Source: Meridianimarinicoccus roseus
Lineage (GTDB): Bacteria; Pseudomonadota; Alphaproteobacteria; Rhodobacterales; Rhodobacteraceae
Assembly (NCBI RefSeq): GCF_003172915.1
Contig: NZ_QGKU01000060.1
Coordinates: 1 to 64,000 of the forward strand
Direction: 5' to 3'
Length of the DNA stretch: 64,000 bases
Shown: piece after piece, positions 33,645 to 41,505 of the stretch
Position numbering within the stretch: position 1 is the first letter of the stretch
Layout: each line of letters begins with the position of its first letter
Program-made: the position numbers and the translations under genes
The notes under the pieces: model-generated
What the model saw: only the letters and a program-made list of their open reading frames with translations
Told to the model about the DNA's origin: nothing
Database searches by the model: none

Positions 33645-36032
33645 ATGTACCTGAAACATGACCAGATCACACCCGCCCGCCTTTCCGGCATCGTCGATGC
33701 TGCCGCGCACGCGGTGCCACCCGCTTTCCCGCTGGACGCGACCGTAGCGGTCAACCCCTTCCTCGGCCAGAGCGACGAGGACCTTGCCACCGCGTCGGCC
33801 CGGCTCGCGCGGGTCGCAGGCGCGCCGCTGACACCGCCGCGGGCCACCCACGCCGCCGCCATGGCCGAGGGGCGGATCACAGATGCCGACCTGCTGGCCG
33901 CGCTGGACGCCAGCACAGCACCGGACAAGCCCGCCGATCTTGCCGCGCTGAAGACCGCAGCGCAGCAGGGCGGTGCACCTGCCAAATCGCTGCCGACTCT
34001 GGCCGAGCTCGCCATGGCTGAAACCGGCACCGACTGGCCGTCGATCATCGACCGCACCTTCGGGCTGTGGGCGGCGGGGCAATTCGACCGCGGGCAGGCG
34101 CTGTGGACACCGGCACCGGGACGCGACGCCTATGCCGCGTGGCGCACCTGGGCCAGCTACGACCTGACGCCTGAAATAGCCGGGCTGGCCGGGTTCTGCG
34201 CCCACGCCGCCGACGCGCCGGACACGCCGGACCGGGCGATCCTGCGCGCGTCGGACCGGCTGGGATTGACCGAAGACGCAGCCGGCTCGGTGTTCCACCG
34301 GCTGCTGATGGATCTCGGCGGCTGGGCGCAACATGGGCGCTGGTTGTCCTGGCAGGCAGAGCTTGCGGGCGGGACCGACGACACGCCGGCGCAACTTCTG
34401 GCGATCCGGCTGGTCTGGGAAGAGGCACTGCTGGCCCATGCTCCGCAGATCGGCGCGCAATGGGCCGACACGCTGGCCGCCCATGCCCGGCCAGTGGTGC
34501 CGTCCGCCGACCAGGCCGTGGACGCGATTCTGCAGGAGGCCGCCGAACGCGCCCATCAGCGCCGCCTAGCCGCTGCTCTCGTCGGCGCGACCGAAGCGGC
34601 GCCTACCCGCCCTGCACTGCAGGCCGCTTTCTGCATCGACGTGCGGTCCGAAGTGTTCCGCCGGGCGCTGGAAAGCCAGGACCCGGCGATCGAGACAATC
34701 GGTTTTGCCGGTTTCTTCGGCCTGCCGTTGGCCCATACCGCTCACGGGTCGGACGTAGTCGAGGCGCATCTGCCGGTACTGCTGAACCCGGCGATGCACT
34801 CGACGAGTCACGGCACGGCGCAAGGTGAACACACAGCAAGGATCGCGGCCCGCGCGACGCGCGCCTGGGGCCGCTTCCGGCAAGCGGCCGTGTCATCCTT
34901 CGCCTTCGTCGAAGCGGCGGGCCCGGTCTATGGCGTTAAGCTTCTGCGCGACGCGCTTGGCGCCGACAAGACCGCGCCCGGCACGCCCAGCCCCGCACCC
35001 CGGCTTGATCCCGATCCGGGTCCCGACGCAAAGGCGGCCGCGGCCGCGGCGGCCCTCAAGGCCATGAGCCTTGCGCGCGGACACGGCCGCGTGGTTCTTC
35101 TGCTGGGCCACGGCGCGCAGGTCACCAACAACCCGCATGAAAGCGCCTATCACTGCGGCGCGTGCGGCGGCCATACCGGCGAAGTCTCGGCCCGGCTTCT
35201 GGCGGCGCTGCTGAACGACCCGGAGGTCCGCGCCGCGCTGCCCGCCCACGGCGTGGATGTTCCGGCGGATACGCTGTTCCTTGCGGGGCTGCACGACACA
35301 ACGACGGACGCCGTGACGCTGTATCGTGACGCCGCCGCGCCGGACCATGCCGAAGACACCCGCCGGATCGCGCGCTGGCTGAAACGGGCCGGCGCGGCTG
35401 CGCGGGCCGAGCGGGCAGCGCGGCTTCCCGGCGCCACGGCGCAGGACATCGCCGCGCGTGCGGTGAACTGGGCCGAGTTGCGCCCGGAATGGGGCCTTGC
35501 GGGCTGCGCGGCCTTCATCGCGGCCCCCCGGGCCGCGACGGCCGGGGTGGACCTTGGCGGGCGCGCCTTCCTGCACAGCTACGACTGGCGGGCCGATGAC
35601 GGCTTCGGCACGCTGGAGCTGATCCTGACCGCGCCGGTGGTCGTCGCAAGCTGGATCAGCCTGCAATACTACGGCTCCGCCGTGGCGCCGGTCGCCTTTG
35701 GCGGCGGCACGAAGCTGATCCACAACGTCGTGGGCGGTATTGGCGTGGTGCAGGGCAATGGCGGCAAGCTGCGGCCCGGCCTGCCGTGGCAGGCGGTGCA
35801 TGACGGCGACGCGCTGGCCCATGATCCGCTACGCCTGTCGGTGATGATCGAGGCTCCGCAGGACCGGATCACCGCGATCCTCGAACGCCATCCAGACGTT
35901 CGGGCATTGTTCGATAACGGCTGGATGCACCTATTTGCGCTGGAGGACGGGCAGGTCGCCGCGCGCTACCGGCCCGGACTGACCTGGGCGGCGGAAGCCG
36001 CAGTTTGCAGCGGGCCGGGCCGGGCCGCTTGA
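33645..36032 (+). CDS. dabA: DAB inorganic-carbon accumulation subunit DabA (DUF2309)
   Basis: 795 residues. DabA is a distant relative of beta-carbonic anhydrase that, with DabB, drives vectorial CO2 hydration to bicarbonate. The zinc ligands defined in Halothiobacillus DabA are matched in order and spacing: Cys330 and Asp332 in AFCIDVRSE, His489 in LLLGHGAQVTNN and Cys504 in YHCGACGGHTGE (15 residues apart, as in Halothiobacillus). The N terminus has the conserved FPLDATVAVNPFLGQ. AAGGAGA precedes the ATG at 33645; a GTG at 33609 overlapping dabB is a weaker option. Complete, with no frameshift. Confidence 0.93.
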   Translation: MYLKHDQITPARLSGIVDAAAHAVPPAFPLDATVAVNPFLGQSDEDLATASARLARVAGAPLTPPRATHAAAMAEGRITDADLLAALDASTAPDKPADLAALKTAAQQGGAPAKSLPTLAELAMAETGTDWPSIIDRTFGLWAAGQFDRGQALWTPAPGRDAYAAWRTWASYDLTPEIAGLAGFCAHAADAPDTPDRAILRASDRLGLTEDAAGSVFHRLLMDLGGWAQHGRWLSWQAELAGGTDDTPAQLLAIRLVWEEALLAHAPQIGAQWADTLAAHARPVVPSADQAVDAILQEAAERAHQRRLAAALVGATEAAPTRPALQAAFCIDVRSEVFRRALESQDPAIETIGFAGFFGLPLAHTAHGSDVVEAHLPVLLNPAMHSTSHGTAQGEHTARIAARATRAWGRFRQAAVSSFAFVEAAGPVYGVKLLRDALGADKTAPGTPSPAPRLDPDPGPDAKAAAAAAALKAMSLARGHGRVVLLLGHGAQVTNNPHESAYHCGACGGHTGEVSARLLAALLNDPEVRAALPAHGVDVPADTLFLAGLHDTTTDAVTLYRDAAAPDHAEDTRRIARWLKRAGAAARAERAARLPGATAQDIAARAVNWAELRPEWGLAGCAAFIAAPRAATAGVDLGGRAFLHSYDWRADDGFGTLELILTAPVVVASWISLQYYGSAVAPVAFGGGTKLIHNVVGGIGVVQGNGGKLRPGLPWQAVHDGDALAHDPLRLSVMIEAPQDRITAILERHPDVRALFDNGWMHLFALEDGQVAARYRPGLTWAAEAAVCSGPGRAA

Positions 36033-36057
36033 CCGGCAGGTCGGCCGCGCCCCGCCA

Positions 36058-36086
36058 TTGACACGCCGCCCCGGCCGCTGTGAACT
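36058..36086 (+). promoter_or_regulatory. Possible sigma-70 promoter before the DUF2478 gene
   Basis: TTGACA at 36058-36063 (perfect -35), then 17 bases and TGAACT at 36081-36086 as a poor -10. It lies 46 bases before the GTG start of the DUF2478 gene. The -10 match is weak, so this is tentative. Confidence 0.3.
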
Positions 36087-36131
36087 GCACGCGGCCGGGA
36101 GGATGGCCGATGATCGGGGGGAAACCGGCGG

Positions 36132-36641
36132 GTGAAACTTGGCTACGTGATGACACCGCAGGCCGGGCAGACCGACGCGCTGCTGACCCGCTTCGCGCAG
36201 GCTGCCGCCACGCGCGGGCTGTGCGTTCACGGCATTGTGCAGACCAACACCGACTGCGCCGGGCAAGGCAAATGCGACATGGACGTGCGTGTGCTGCCGG
36301 ACGGGCCATCGTTCCGCATATCCCAGTCGCTGGGGGCAGGATCGCGAGGTTGTCGCCTTGATGCCGCGGCGCTGGAAACGGCGGTCGGCCATGTGATGGC
36401 GCGGCTCGACGCCATGGCCGATCTTCTGGTCGTGAACAAGTTCGGCAAGCAGGAAGCGGCGGGGCAGGGGATGCGCGCGCCGATCGCCGCAGCACTGGAC
36501 CTGGGTGTGCCGGTGCTGCTGGGCCTGAACACGCGCAACCACGCCGCGTTCGACGCCTTCGCCTGCGGGCTGGCCGAACAGATAGCCCCGGATCTGGCCA
36601 GCCTCGAAGCGTGGCTGGCGCGCGCGCCAGCCGCCGCGTGA
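36132..36641 (+). CDS. DUF2478-family protein
   Basis: 169 residues. The opening KLGYVMTPQAGQTDALLTRF, the CDMDVRVLPDG segment, the LGAGSRGCRLD stretch and the later VVNKFGKQEAAGQGMRAPI block are the pattern of DUF2478. The family is usually annotated as unknown or nucleotide-binding-like and often lies by molybdate-transport or molybdenum-cofactor genes. Cytoplasmic. GTG start at 36132, preceded by a G-rich ribosome site. Whether it works with DabAB or with the molbindin 5 kb away is undecided. Confidence 0.78.
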   Translation: MKLGYVMTPQAGQTDALLTRFAQAAATRGLCVHGIVQTNTDCAGQGKCDMDVRVLPDGPSFRISQSLGAGSRGCRLDAAALETAVGHVMARLDAMADLLVVNKFGKQEAAGQGMRAPIAAALDLGVPVLLGLNTRNHAAFDAFACGLAEQIAPDLASLEAWLARAPAAA

Positions 36642-36670
36642 TCCCGTGTCGCCCGTGGTCGCACGGCGGC

Positions 36671-37735
36671 TCAGGGACGGTTGTCGATGGTGAAGGCCTG
36701 ACCCCACAGCGTGAACAACTGGTCGCGCTTGTTGCGGTCCAGCGCCACCAGCAGGGCGGGCGAAAGCGCGATGAAGCGCCGGGCGCTTGGCAACAGCCCG
36801 GTTTCAGACGGATCGCGCGTCAGCACGAGTCCAATGTCCCGCAGGATGTGCTGCGCCTCGTCCGACAGCAGGAAATCCAGCAGTCGCGCCGCCTCGGGCT
36901 TGTGCGCCGCATCGCGCGGGATCATGAAAGCACGCGACAAGATCAGCGTGTAGTCCTCGGGTAGGATCACCCCGACATTGGCGAAGGTCGCGCTGGCGAC
37001 ATAGGAGCCAAGCACGTTATAGGCGATAAGGTAGCGGCCTTCCGCGACGCCGCGGATAATCTCGGCCGAGCAGCAGGTCGCAACCGCCTCCATGCGGGCG
37101 AAGCCTTCCAGCACCGCGCCAAAGGTCGTCGCCTCGAGGCTGTCGCTGTGCGCGAACAAGTAGCCAAGTCCCGACGCCTCGATGTCGTAGGTGGCGATGC
37201 GGCCACGAAGATGGGGTGGATTGCTTCGCATCAGGTCCAGCAGGGTGAAGCGGTTGCGCGGGACCTCGGCGCCGCTGATCCGGTCGGTGTTGTAGACGAT
37301 GACGGCGGGTTCTTCGGTGATGCCCCAAAGCTCGTCCCGCCAGCGCCGCGTCGCGGGCAACGCTGCGGTGCGCGCGGACTGGTAGCGATGCCCGCAGGCC
37401 GCGTTGACCAGCCACACCATCTGGTGAACTGCCGATGAAAACACAGCGTCAGCCTGATCGCCCTCGCCCGCGCAGGCGGCGCGGCTGGCAGCGAAAAGCG
37501 CGTTCGATCCCCATTGCTCGTACCGCACGGAAAGCTCCGGGTTGCGGGCGACGAACCGCTCCATTACCGGGCGGATGATCGCGATGTCTGTGGTGGAGCG
37601 CAGCAGGATTGCCGTCGCGCCGCTGCCGAACCGCGCCGTCGCCTCTTGCGCCGCTGACGGAACGCCCACTACCGCCGCCAGCGCGAGCAGCAGGAGTGGT
37701 AGAGTCGCTCCAAGGCACTGCCTGCGCACCATCAT
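36671..37735 (-). CDS. Periplasmic binding protein coupled to TctDE-like sensor genes
   Basis: 354 residues. Signal peptide LGATLPLLLLALAAVVGVPS with cleavage near residue 29, then a family-1-type solute-binding fold with ILLRSTTDIAIIRPVMERFV and EEPAVIVYNTDRISG. Starts with two ATGs overlapping the kinase stop (ATGA), so it is made together with a response regulator and a kinase rather than with a transporter. It may present a ligand to the kinase sensor domain or feed a transporter elsewhere (inference). Three cysteines in the mature part (including a Cys-Cys pair) are unusual for the family. Confidence 0.8.
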   Translation of the reverse strand: MMVRRQCLGATLPLLLLALAAVVGVPSAAQEATARFGSGATAILLRSTTDIAIIRPVMERFVARNPELSVRYEQWGSNALFAASRAACAGEGDQADAVFSSAVHQMVWLVNAACGHRYQSARTAALPATRRWRDELWGITEEPAVIVYNTDRISGAEVPRNRFTLLDLMRSNPPHLRGRIATYDIEASGLGYLFAHSDSLEATTFGAVLEGFARMEAVATCCSAEIIRGVAEGRYLIAYNVLGSYVASATFANVGVILPEDYTLILSRAFMIPRDAAHKPEAARLLDFLLSDEAQHILRDIGLVLTRDPSETGLLPSARRFIALSPALLVALDRNKRDQLFTLWGQAFTIDNRP

Positions 37736-39117
37736 TTCGGCGCCTCGACCGCGGGCAAGACCAGCGAGACGCGGAATCCCTCGGGTCCGGGCACCATATC
37801 CACCCGACCGCCGAAGGCTGCCGCAACGTCGGACACGATGGACAGGCCCAGCCCGGCGCTGTCCTCGTGCGAGGCGGCGCTCCGGGCGAAACGGCGGCCG
37901 ACCCGCGCCAGCAGCGCCGGATCGGGGCCAGGACCAGCATCCTGGACCCAAAGCGAGGCCTCGGTACCGTTATCGTCGGTGCCGATGCGCACCGGCGCGC
38001 GGCCATGCCTTAGCGCGTTGACCAGCAGGTTCCGGCCCGCCTGTTCCAGCGAGAAGGCGTCGGCCAACACCGGCACTGGCGCCTCGCCAATCGCCAACGT
38101 CACCTCGGCCCCGGGCGCAAGCAGTTCGTGATCACGCTTTTCCACGATGTCGAGCGCGATCTCGCGCAGGTCGATGACGACGCGCGGCGCGCTGTCGGTC
38201 CGGTGGATCACCAGCGCGCGCGACAAAAGCTGGTCCAGCAGACGGCCGAGCGAGCGGGTGCGCGCCAGCAGCCGGGCCAGCGCATGGGCGCGAAGGTGGG
38301 CGTCCTCCTCCTCCACCATGGATTCCGCCTGTACCCGGATCGCCGCCACCGGCGTGCGCAGCTGGTGCGCGGAATCAGAGATCAGATTGCGCATCGCCTG
38401 CATCTGCCGGTCAAGCCGGTCCATGAAGCGGTTCATCGCGTCCAGCGTGACCCGAAGCTCGCGCGGCAGCCCCTCGGTGCGCATCGGGGTCAGGTCGTAA
38501 GGGTCACGGTGCAACAGGTCGGCCGCCAGCAGTTCCAGCGGCCGTACCGCTGAACGAATTATGAAATATGACATCACCAGCAGCGCGATCCCCGCGACCG
38601 ACACCGGCACCAGCCCCTGCAGCACAAGCCCCAGCGCCATTGCGCGGCGCGCGCGCAGCGTCTGGCCCACGATGACCGACACTTCGCCGGAAAAGTCGCG
38701 TTCGGCGAAGCGCCGCTTAACCTGAACGAAACGGGCCGCCTCGTGCTGGAGCCTTGCGTCGAAATAGACCGGTCCGATGCCCCGCGCGGGGTCGGGCGGC
38801 GCGATGCGCGTATCGTCGAGCCCCGCGATCAGCCCATCATCCGGCCCGCGCACGGAATAGTAGACCCGATCATCCGGCGCCTGCGCCAGCAACTCAAAGG
38901 CCGAAACGGGCAGGTCGGCCACCGGCACACCGTCGCGCACACTGATGGATTCGGCAATATCGCTGGCCGCGCCCAGCAGGATGCGGTCATAGGCCTGACG
39001 CGCCGCCGCGCGCCCGTTGTACCATGTAGAGCCCGAGATCAGCACCCCGCCCAGCAGCAGCAGCAGCAGCACCGCTTGAACCACACGCGCCAGCAGGCTG
39101 CGCGGCGCGTCAGCCAT
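37732..39117 (-). CDS. tctE: Sensor histidine kinase, TctE-like
   Basis: 461 residues. Membrane helices near 9-29 and 163-187 bracket a periplasmic sensor domain of the 2CSK_N (TctE) type; a HAMP-like linker follows, then HisKA with phospho-acceptor His251 (SDSAHQLRTPVAAIR), then HATPase with an N-box (EQAGRNLLVNALRHG), DAGPGP and GLGLSIV G-boxes. Would sense extracellular tricarboxylates or a related acid and phosphorylate the adjacent regulator. Overlaps the regulator gene by eight bases and the binding-protein gene by four. Confidence 0.9.
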   Translation of the reverse strand: MADAPRSLLARVVQAVLLLLLLGGVLISGSTWYNGRAAARQAYDRILLGAASDIAESISVRDGVPVADLPVSAFELLAQAPDDRVYYSVRGPDDGLIAGLDDTRIAPPDPARGIGPVYFDARLQHEAARFVQVKRRFAERDFSGEVSVIVGQTLRARRAMALGLVLQGLVPVSVAGIALLVMSYFIIRSAVRPLELLAADLLHRDPYDLTPMRTEGLPRELRVTLDAMNRFMDRLDRQMQAMRNLISDSAHQLRTPVAAIRVQAESMVEEEDAHLRAHALARLLARTRSLGRLLDQLLSRALVIHRTDSAPRVVIDLREIALDIVEKRDHELLAPGAEVTLAIGEAPVPVLADAFSLEQAGRNLLVNALRHGRAPVRIGTDDNGTEASLWVQDAGPGPDPALLARVGRRFARSAASHEDSAGLGLSIVSDVAAAFGGRVDMVPGPEGFRVSLVLPAVEAPK

Positions 39118-39781
39118 CCAGCGCGATCCGGTAGCCGACGCCGCGCCGGGTGATAATCGACACGCCGCTGCCCGCCAGTTTCTTGCGCAGCCGCGCGATA
39201 TACAGCTCGATGGCGTTCACCCCGACATCGGCATCGTCGAAGCCGAAAAGCCCATCATAAAGCCGCGTCTTGCTCAGGTCCTGGCCGGGGTGGCGCAGCA
39301 GCATTTCCAGCAGCGTCGCCTCGCGGCGTGTCAATTCCAGCCGGTCCCCGGCCAGCGTCGCCGCCTGCTGGGCAGGCAAATAGGCCAGCGGTCCCAGCAC
39401 GATCCGGTCGCCCTTCTGGTCGGCATCGCGGCGCACCAGTGCGCGTAGCCGGGCCTCCAGTTCGCGCTGGTCGAACGGTTTGACAAGATAGTCGTCGGCC
39501 CCGAGATCGAGTGCGCTGACCCGATCGTCCACCGATACCAGCGCAGTCAGCATAAGCACCGGCGTGCGGTCGCCCGCGCCGCGGATGTCGCGCAGGAAGC
39601 TGCGCCCAGACCCGTCCGGCAGGTTGATGTCCAGCAGGACCGCGTCATAGCGCTGCACCGCATGGAAGTCGCGCGCGGCCTCGAGGCAATCGGCCAGATC
39701 ACAGGTGATGCCCGCCCGCGCAAGCCGGGCGATGACCCCCTCGGCCAGGTCGGCCGTGTCCTCGACCATCAGCACCCGCAT
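39110..39781 (-). CDS. tctD: OmpR-family response regulator, TctD-like
   Basis: 223 residues. Receiver domain with acidic pair (VEDTADL), phospho-acceptor Asp51 (AVLLDINLPDGSG), Thr in LMLTALVS and Lys in LVKPFDQREL; winged-helix DNA-binding domain at the C terminus (LELTRREATLLEMLLRHPGQ, then ELYIARLRKKLAGSG). First gene of a three-gene operon, divergent from tctC with 184 bases between starts. A tandem repeat in that gap is a likely binding site. Confidence 0.92.
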   Translation of the reverse strand: MRVLMVEDTADLAEGVIARLARAGITCDLADCLEAARDFHAVQRYDAVLLDINLPDGSGRSFLRDIRGAGDRTPVLMLTALVSVDDRVSALDLGADDYLVKPFDQRELEARLRALVRRDADQKGDRIVLGPLAYLPAQQAATLAGDRLELTRREATLLEMLLRHPGQDLSKTRLYDGLFGFDDADVGVNAIELYIARLRKKLAGSGVSIITRRGVGYRIALDG

Positions 39782-39826
39782 GATGACGACGTCCCCCCGC
39801 CGGTGTTCCGGCCCGCACGCGACGGC

Positions 39827-39847
39827 TGACAGGTTCGTGACAGCTTC
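39827..39847. promoter_or_regulatory. Tandem repeat in the tctD/tctC gap, probable TctD site
   Basis: TGACAGGTTC (39827-39836) is repeated as TGACAGCTTC (39838-39847), nine of ten bases identical with an 11-base period. Direct repeats one helical turn apart are the usual binding site of OmpR-type dimers. Located about 120 bases before tctC and 46 before tctD. Confidence 0.55.
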
Positions 39848-39965
39848 TTTCGCTAGTGATCCTTCTTAACCCGCTCGGAGGGGGCTGCAAAGGGCGGTCG
39901 GGCCGCGCGGGGACTTGCGGCAGGGCGCACGAACAACGTGCCCGCCGATCCAGAGGAGGAAAACC

Positions 39966-40955
39966 ATGATCTTCACCGCATCCCGTGCGCTCGTCGCCGC
40001 GGCCATCCTCGGCGTGTCCGCCGTGTCCGTCGGCGCGCAGGGCTTCACACCGGAAAACCCCGAATGCATCGCGCCTGCCAACCCCGGCGGCGGCTGGGAC
40101 TTCACCTGCAGGCAGGTCGGCAAGTCGCTGCAGGATCTCGGCCTGATCGACCGCACCATGCAGGTCGTCAACCTGGCGGGCGGCGGCGGCGGCGTGGCCT
40201 TCGCCGAGGTCGTCAACAAGCGCAACGACGCCAACGACCTGATCGTCGCGGCCTCGACCGCGACGGCGACGCGCCTGGCGCAGGGCGCCTATCCGGGCAA
40301 CACGATGGACCAGGTGCGCTGGCTCGCGTCGGTCGGCGCGGACTACGGCGTGATCGCCGTGTCGCGCGACAGCGAAGTTCAGACGCTGCCCGAACTGCTG
40401 GACCGCATCAAGGCCGACCCCCGGTCGGTGTCCATCGCGGGCGGCTCGGCCGTCGGCGGCTGGGATCACCTGAAGGTGCTGATCGCAGCCAACGCCTATG
40501 GCATCGACGACGTGCGCAGCGTAAAATACATCGCCTTCGACGGTGGCGGCGAGGCGGTCACACAGCTTCTGGCCGGCTCGGTGCAGGCCTTCACCGGCGA
40601 CATCTCGGAAGCCAAGGGCTTTGTGGACAGCGGTGACATCCGGGTGATCGCTGTGCTTTCGCCCGACCGGCTGGACGGCGAATTCGCCTCCTTCCCGACC
40701 GCCCGCGAACAGGGCATCGAGGCGATCGGCGCGAACTGGCGCGGCTTTTATGCCCCCGGCGGCATGTCCGATGCGGCCTATGACACCTGGGTCGCGGCCA
40801 TTGCCGAGCTTTATGCCTCGGACGAATGGAAAGAGGTGATGGCAGTCAACGGGCTGGCGCCGCTCGATCTGCAGGGCGCCGAGTTCGAGAGCTTCGTGTC
40901 CGACTCCATCGCGCAGATCCAGGACATTTCGCGCGAGATCGGCATCATCAAGTAA
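39966..40955 (+). CDS. tctC: Tripartite tricarboxylate transporter binding protein
   Basis: 329 residues, exported. Signal peptide SRALVAAAILGVSAVSVGAQ (cleavage near residue 23) and a TctC fold with PENPECIAPANPGGGWDFTC, in which the PANPGGGWD loop forms the carboxylate-binding pocket, and a later SIAGGSAVGGWDHL. A perfect AGGAGGA ribosome site precedes the ATG. Captures citrate or a related di/tricarboxylate in the periplasm for TctAB. A strong hairpin separates it from tctB. Two cysteines (CI... and FTC) flank the loop and could form a disulphide. Confidence 0.93.
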   Translation: MIFTASRALVAAAILGVSAVSVGAQGFTPENPECIAPANPGGGWDFTCRQVGKSLQDLGLIDRTMQVVNLAGGGGGVAFAEVVNKRNDANDLIVAASTATATRLAQGAYPGNTMDQVRWLASVGADYGVIAVSRDSEVQTLPELLDRIKADPRSVSIAGGSAVGGWDHLKVLIAANAYGIDDVRSVKYIAFDGGGEAVTQLLAGSVQAFTGDISEAKGFVDSGDIRVIAVLSPDRLDGEFASFPTAREQGIEAIGANWRGFYAPGGMSDAAYDTWVAAIAELYASDEWKEVMAVNGLAPLDLQGAEFESFVSDSIAQIQDISREIGIIK

Positions 40956-41006
40956 GGGCCGGCCGTGGCTTCGCGAGAAGCCCGCCCTGCCTTGCCTGCC
41001 CGCAAC

Positions 41007-41032
41007 GGGGCGCCGTGCTGTCACGGCGCCCC
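41007..41032 (+). terminator. Intra-operon hairpin between tctC and tctB
   Basis: Perfect 11-bp stem GGGGCGCCGTG / CACGGCGCCCC with a CTGT tetraloop, in the 108-base tctC-tctB gap. There is no U-run. Likely a 3' stabiliser or partial terminator that keeps binding-protein levels above those of the membrane subunits, as in the hairpin at 9887-9915. Confidence 0.6.
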
Positions 41033-41063
41033 ACTCGACCACCTGCCGCCAAGGGAGACCCCC

Positions 41064-41495
41064 ATGAGTGATCGTATTTTCGGCGTCTTCGGAATTCTTC
41101 TGGCGCTCGGTTTCGCGATATCGGCCTTCGCCATCGAGGAAAGTTTCCTGTCCGACGCGGTCGGCCCGAAAGCCTTCCCGCTGATCATCGCAGCCGTTCT
41201 TGCGCTGTCGAGCGCGGTCATCGCACTGCGCCCCGACCCAGAACCGCACTGGCCCGACTTCGGCCGCATCGCCGAAATCGCCGCCGCTGTCGTCGTGATG
41301 GTGCTCTATGCCCAGCTGCTGCCGGAACTTGGCTTCGTGATCGCCACCGCGCTCGCCGCCGCCTTTCTTGGCTGGCGGCTCGGCTCCGGGCCGCTCGGCG
41401 CGCTGATGACCGGAATTGGCACCTCGGTCGGCATCTACGTCATTTTCCATCTCGTGCTTGGCCTGTCGCTCGCGCGCGGGCCATTCGGGTTCTGA
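41064..41495 (+). CDS. tctB: Tripartite tricarboxylate transporter small membrane subunit
   Basis: 143 residues with four membrane helices, starting IFGVFGILLALGFAISAFAI and containing FLSDAVGPKAFPLIIAAVLA, the GPxxFP motif typical of TctB. AAGGGAGA precedes the ATG. Ten bases before tctA. Forms the membrane complex with TctA. Confidence 0.9.
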   Translation: MSDRIFGVFGILLALGFAISAFAIEESFLSDAVGPKAFPLIIAAVLALSSAVIALRPDPEPHWPDFGRIAEIAAAVVVMVLYAQLLPELGFVIATALAAAFLGWRLGSGPLGALMTGIGTSVGIYVIFHLVLGLSLARGPFGF

Positions 41496-41505
41496 GGAGC
41501 CGATC

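Noticed and set aside
39785-39809. GGAAC-N16-CGTC on the minus strand before the tctD start
   Set aside because: The -10 box would end four bases from the start codon and tctD has no link to the stress island; one mismatch plus that position makes chance more likely.
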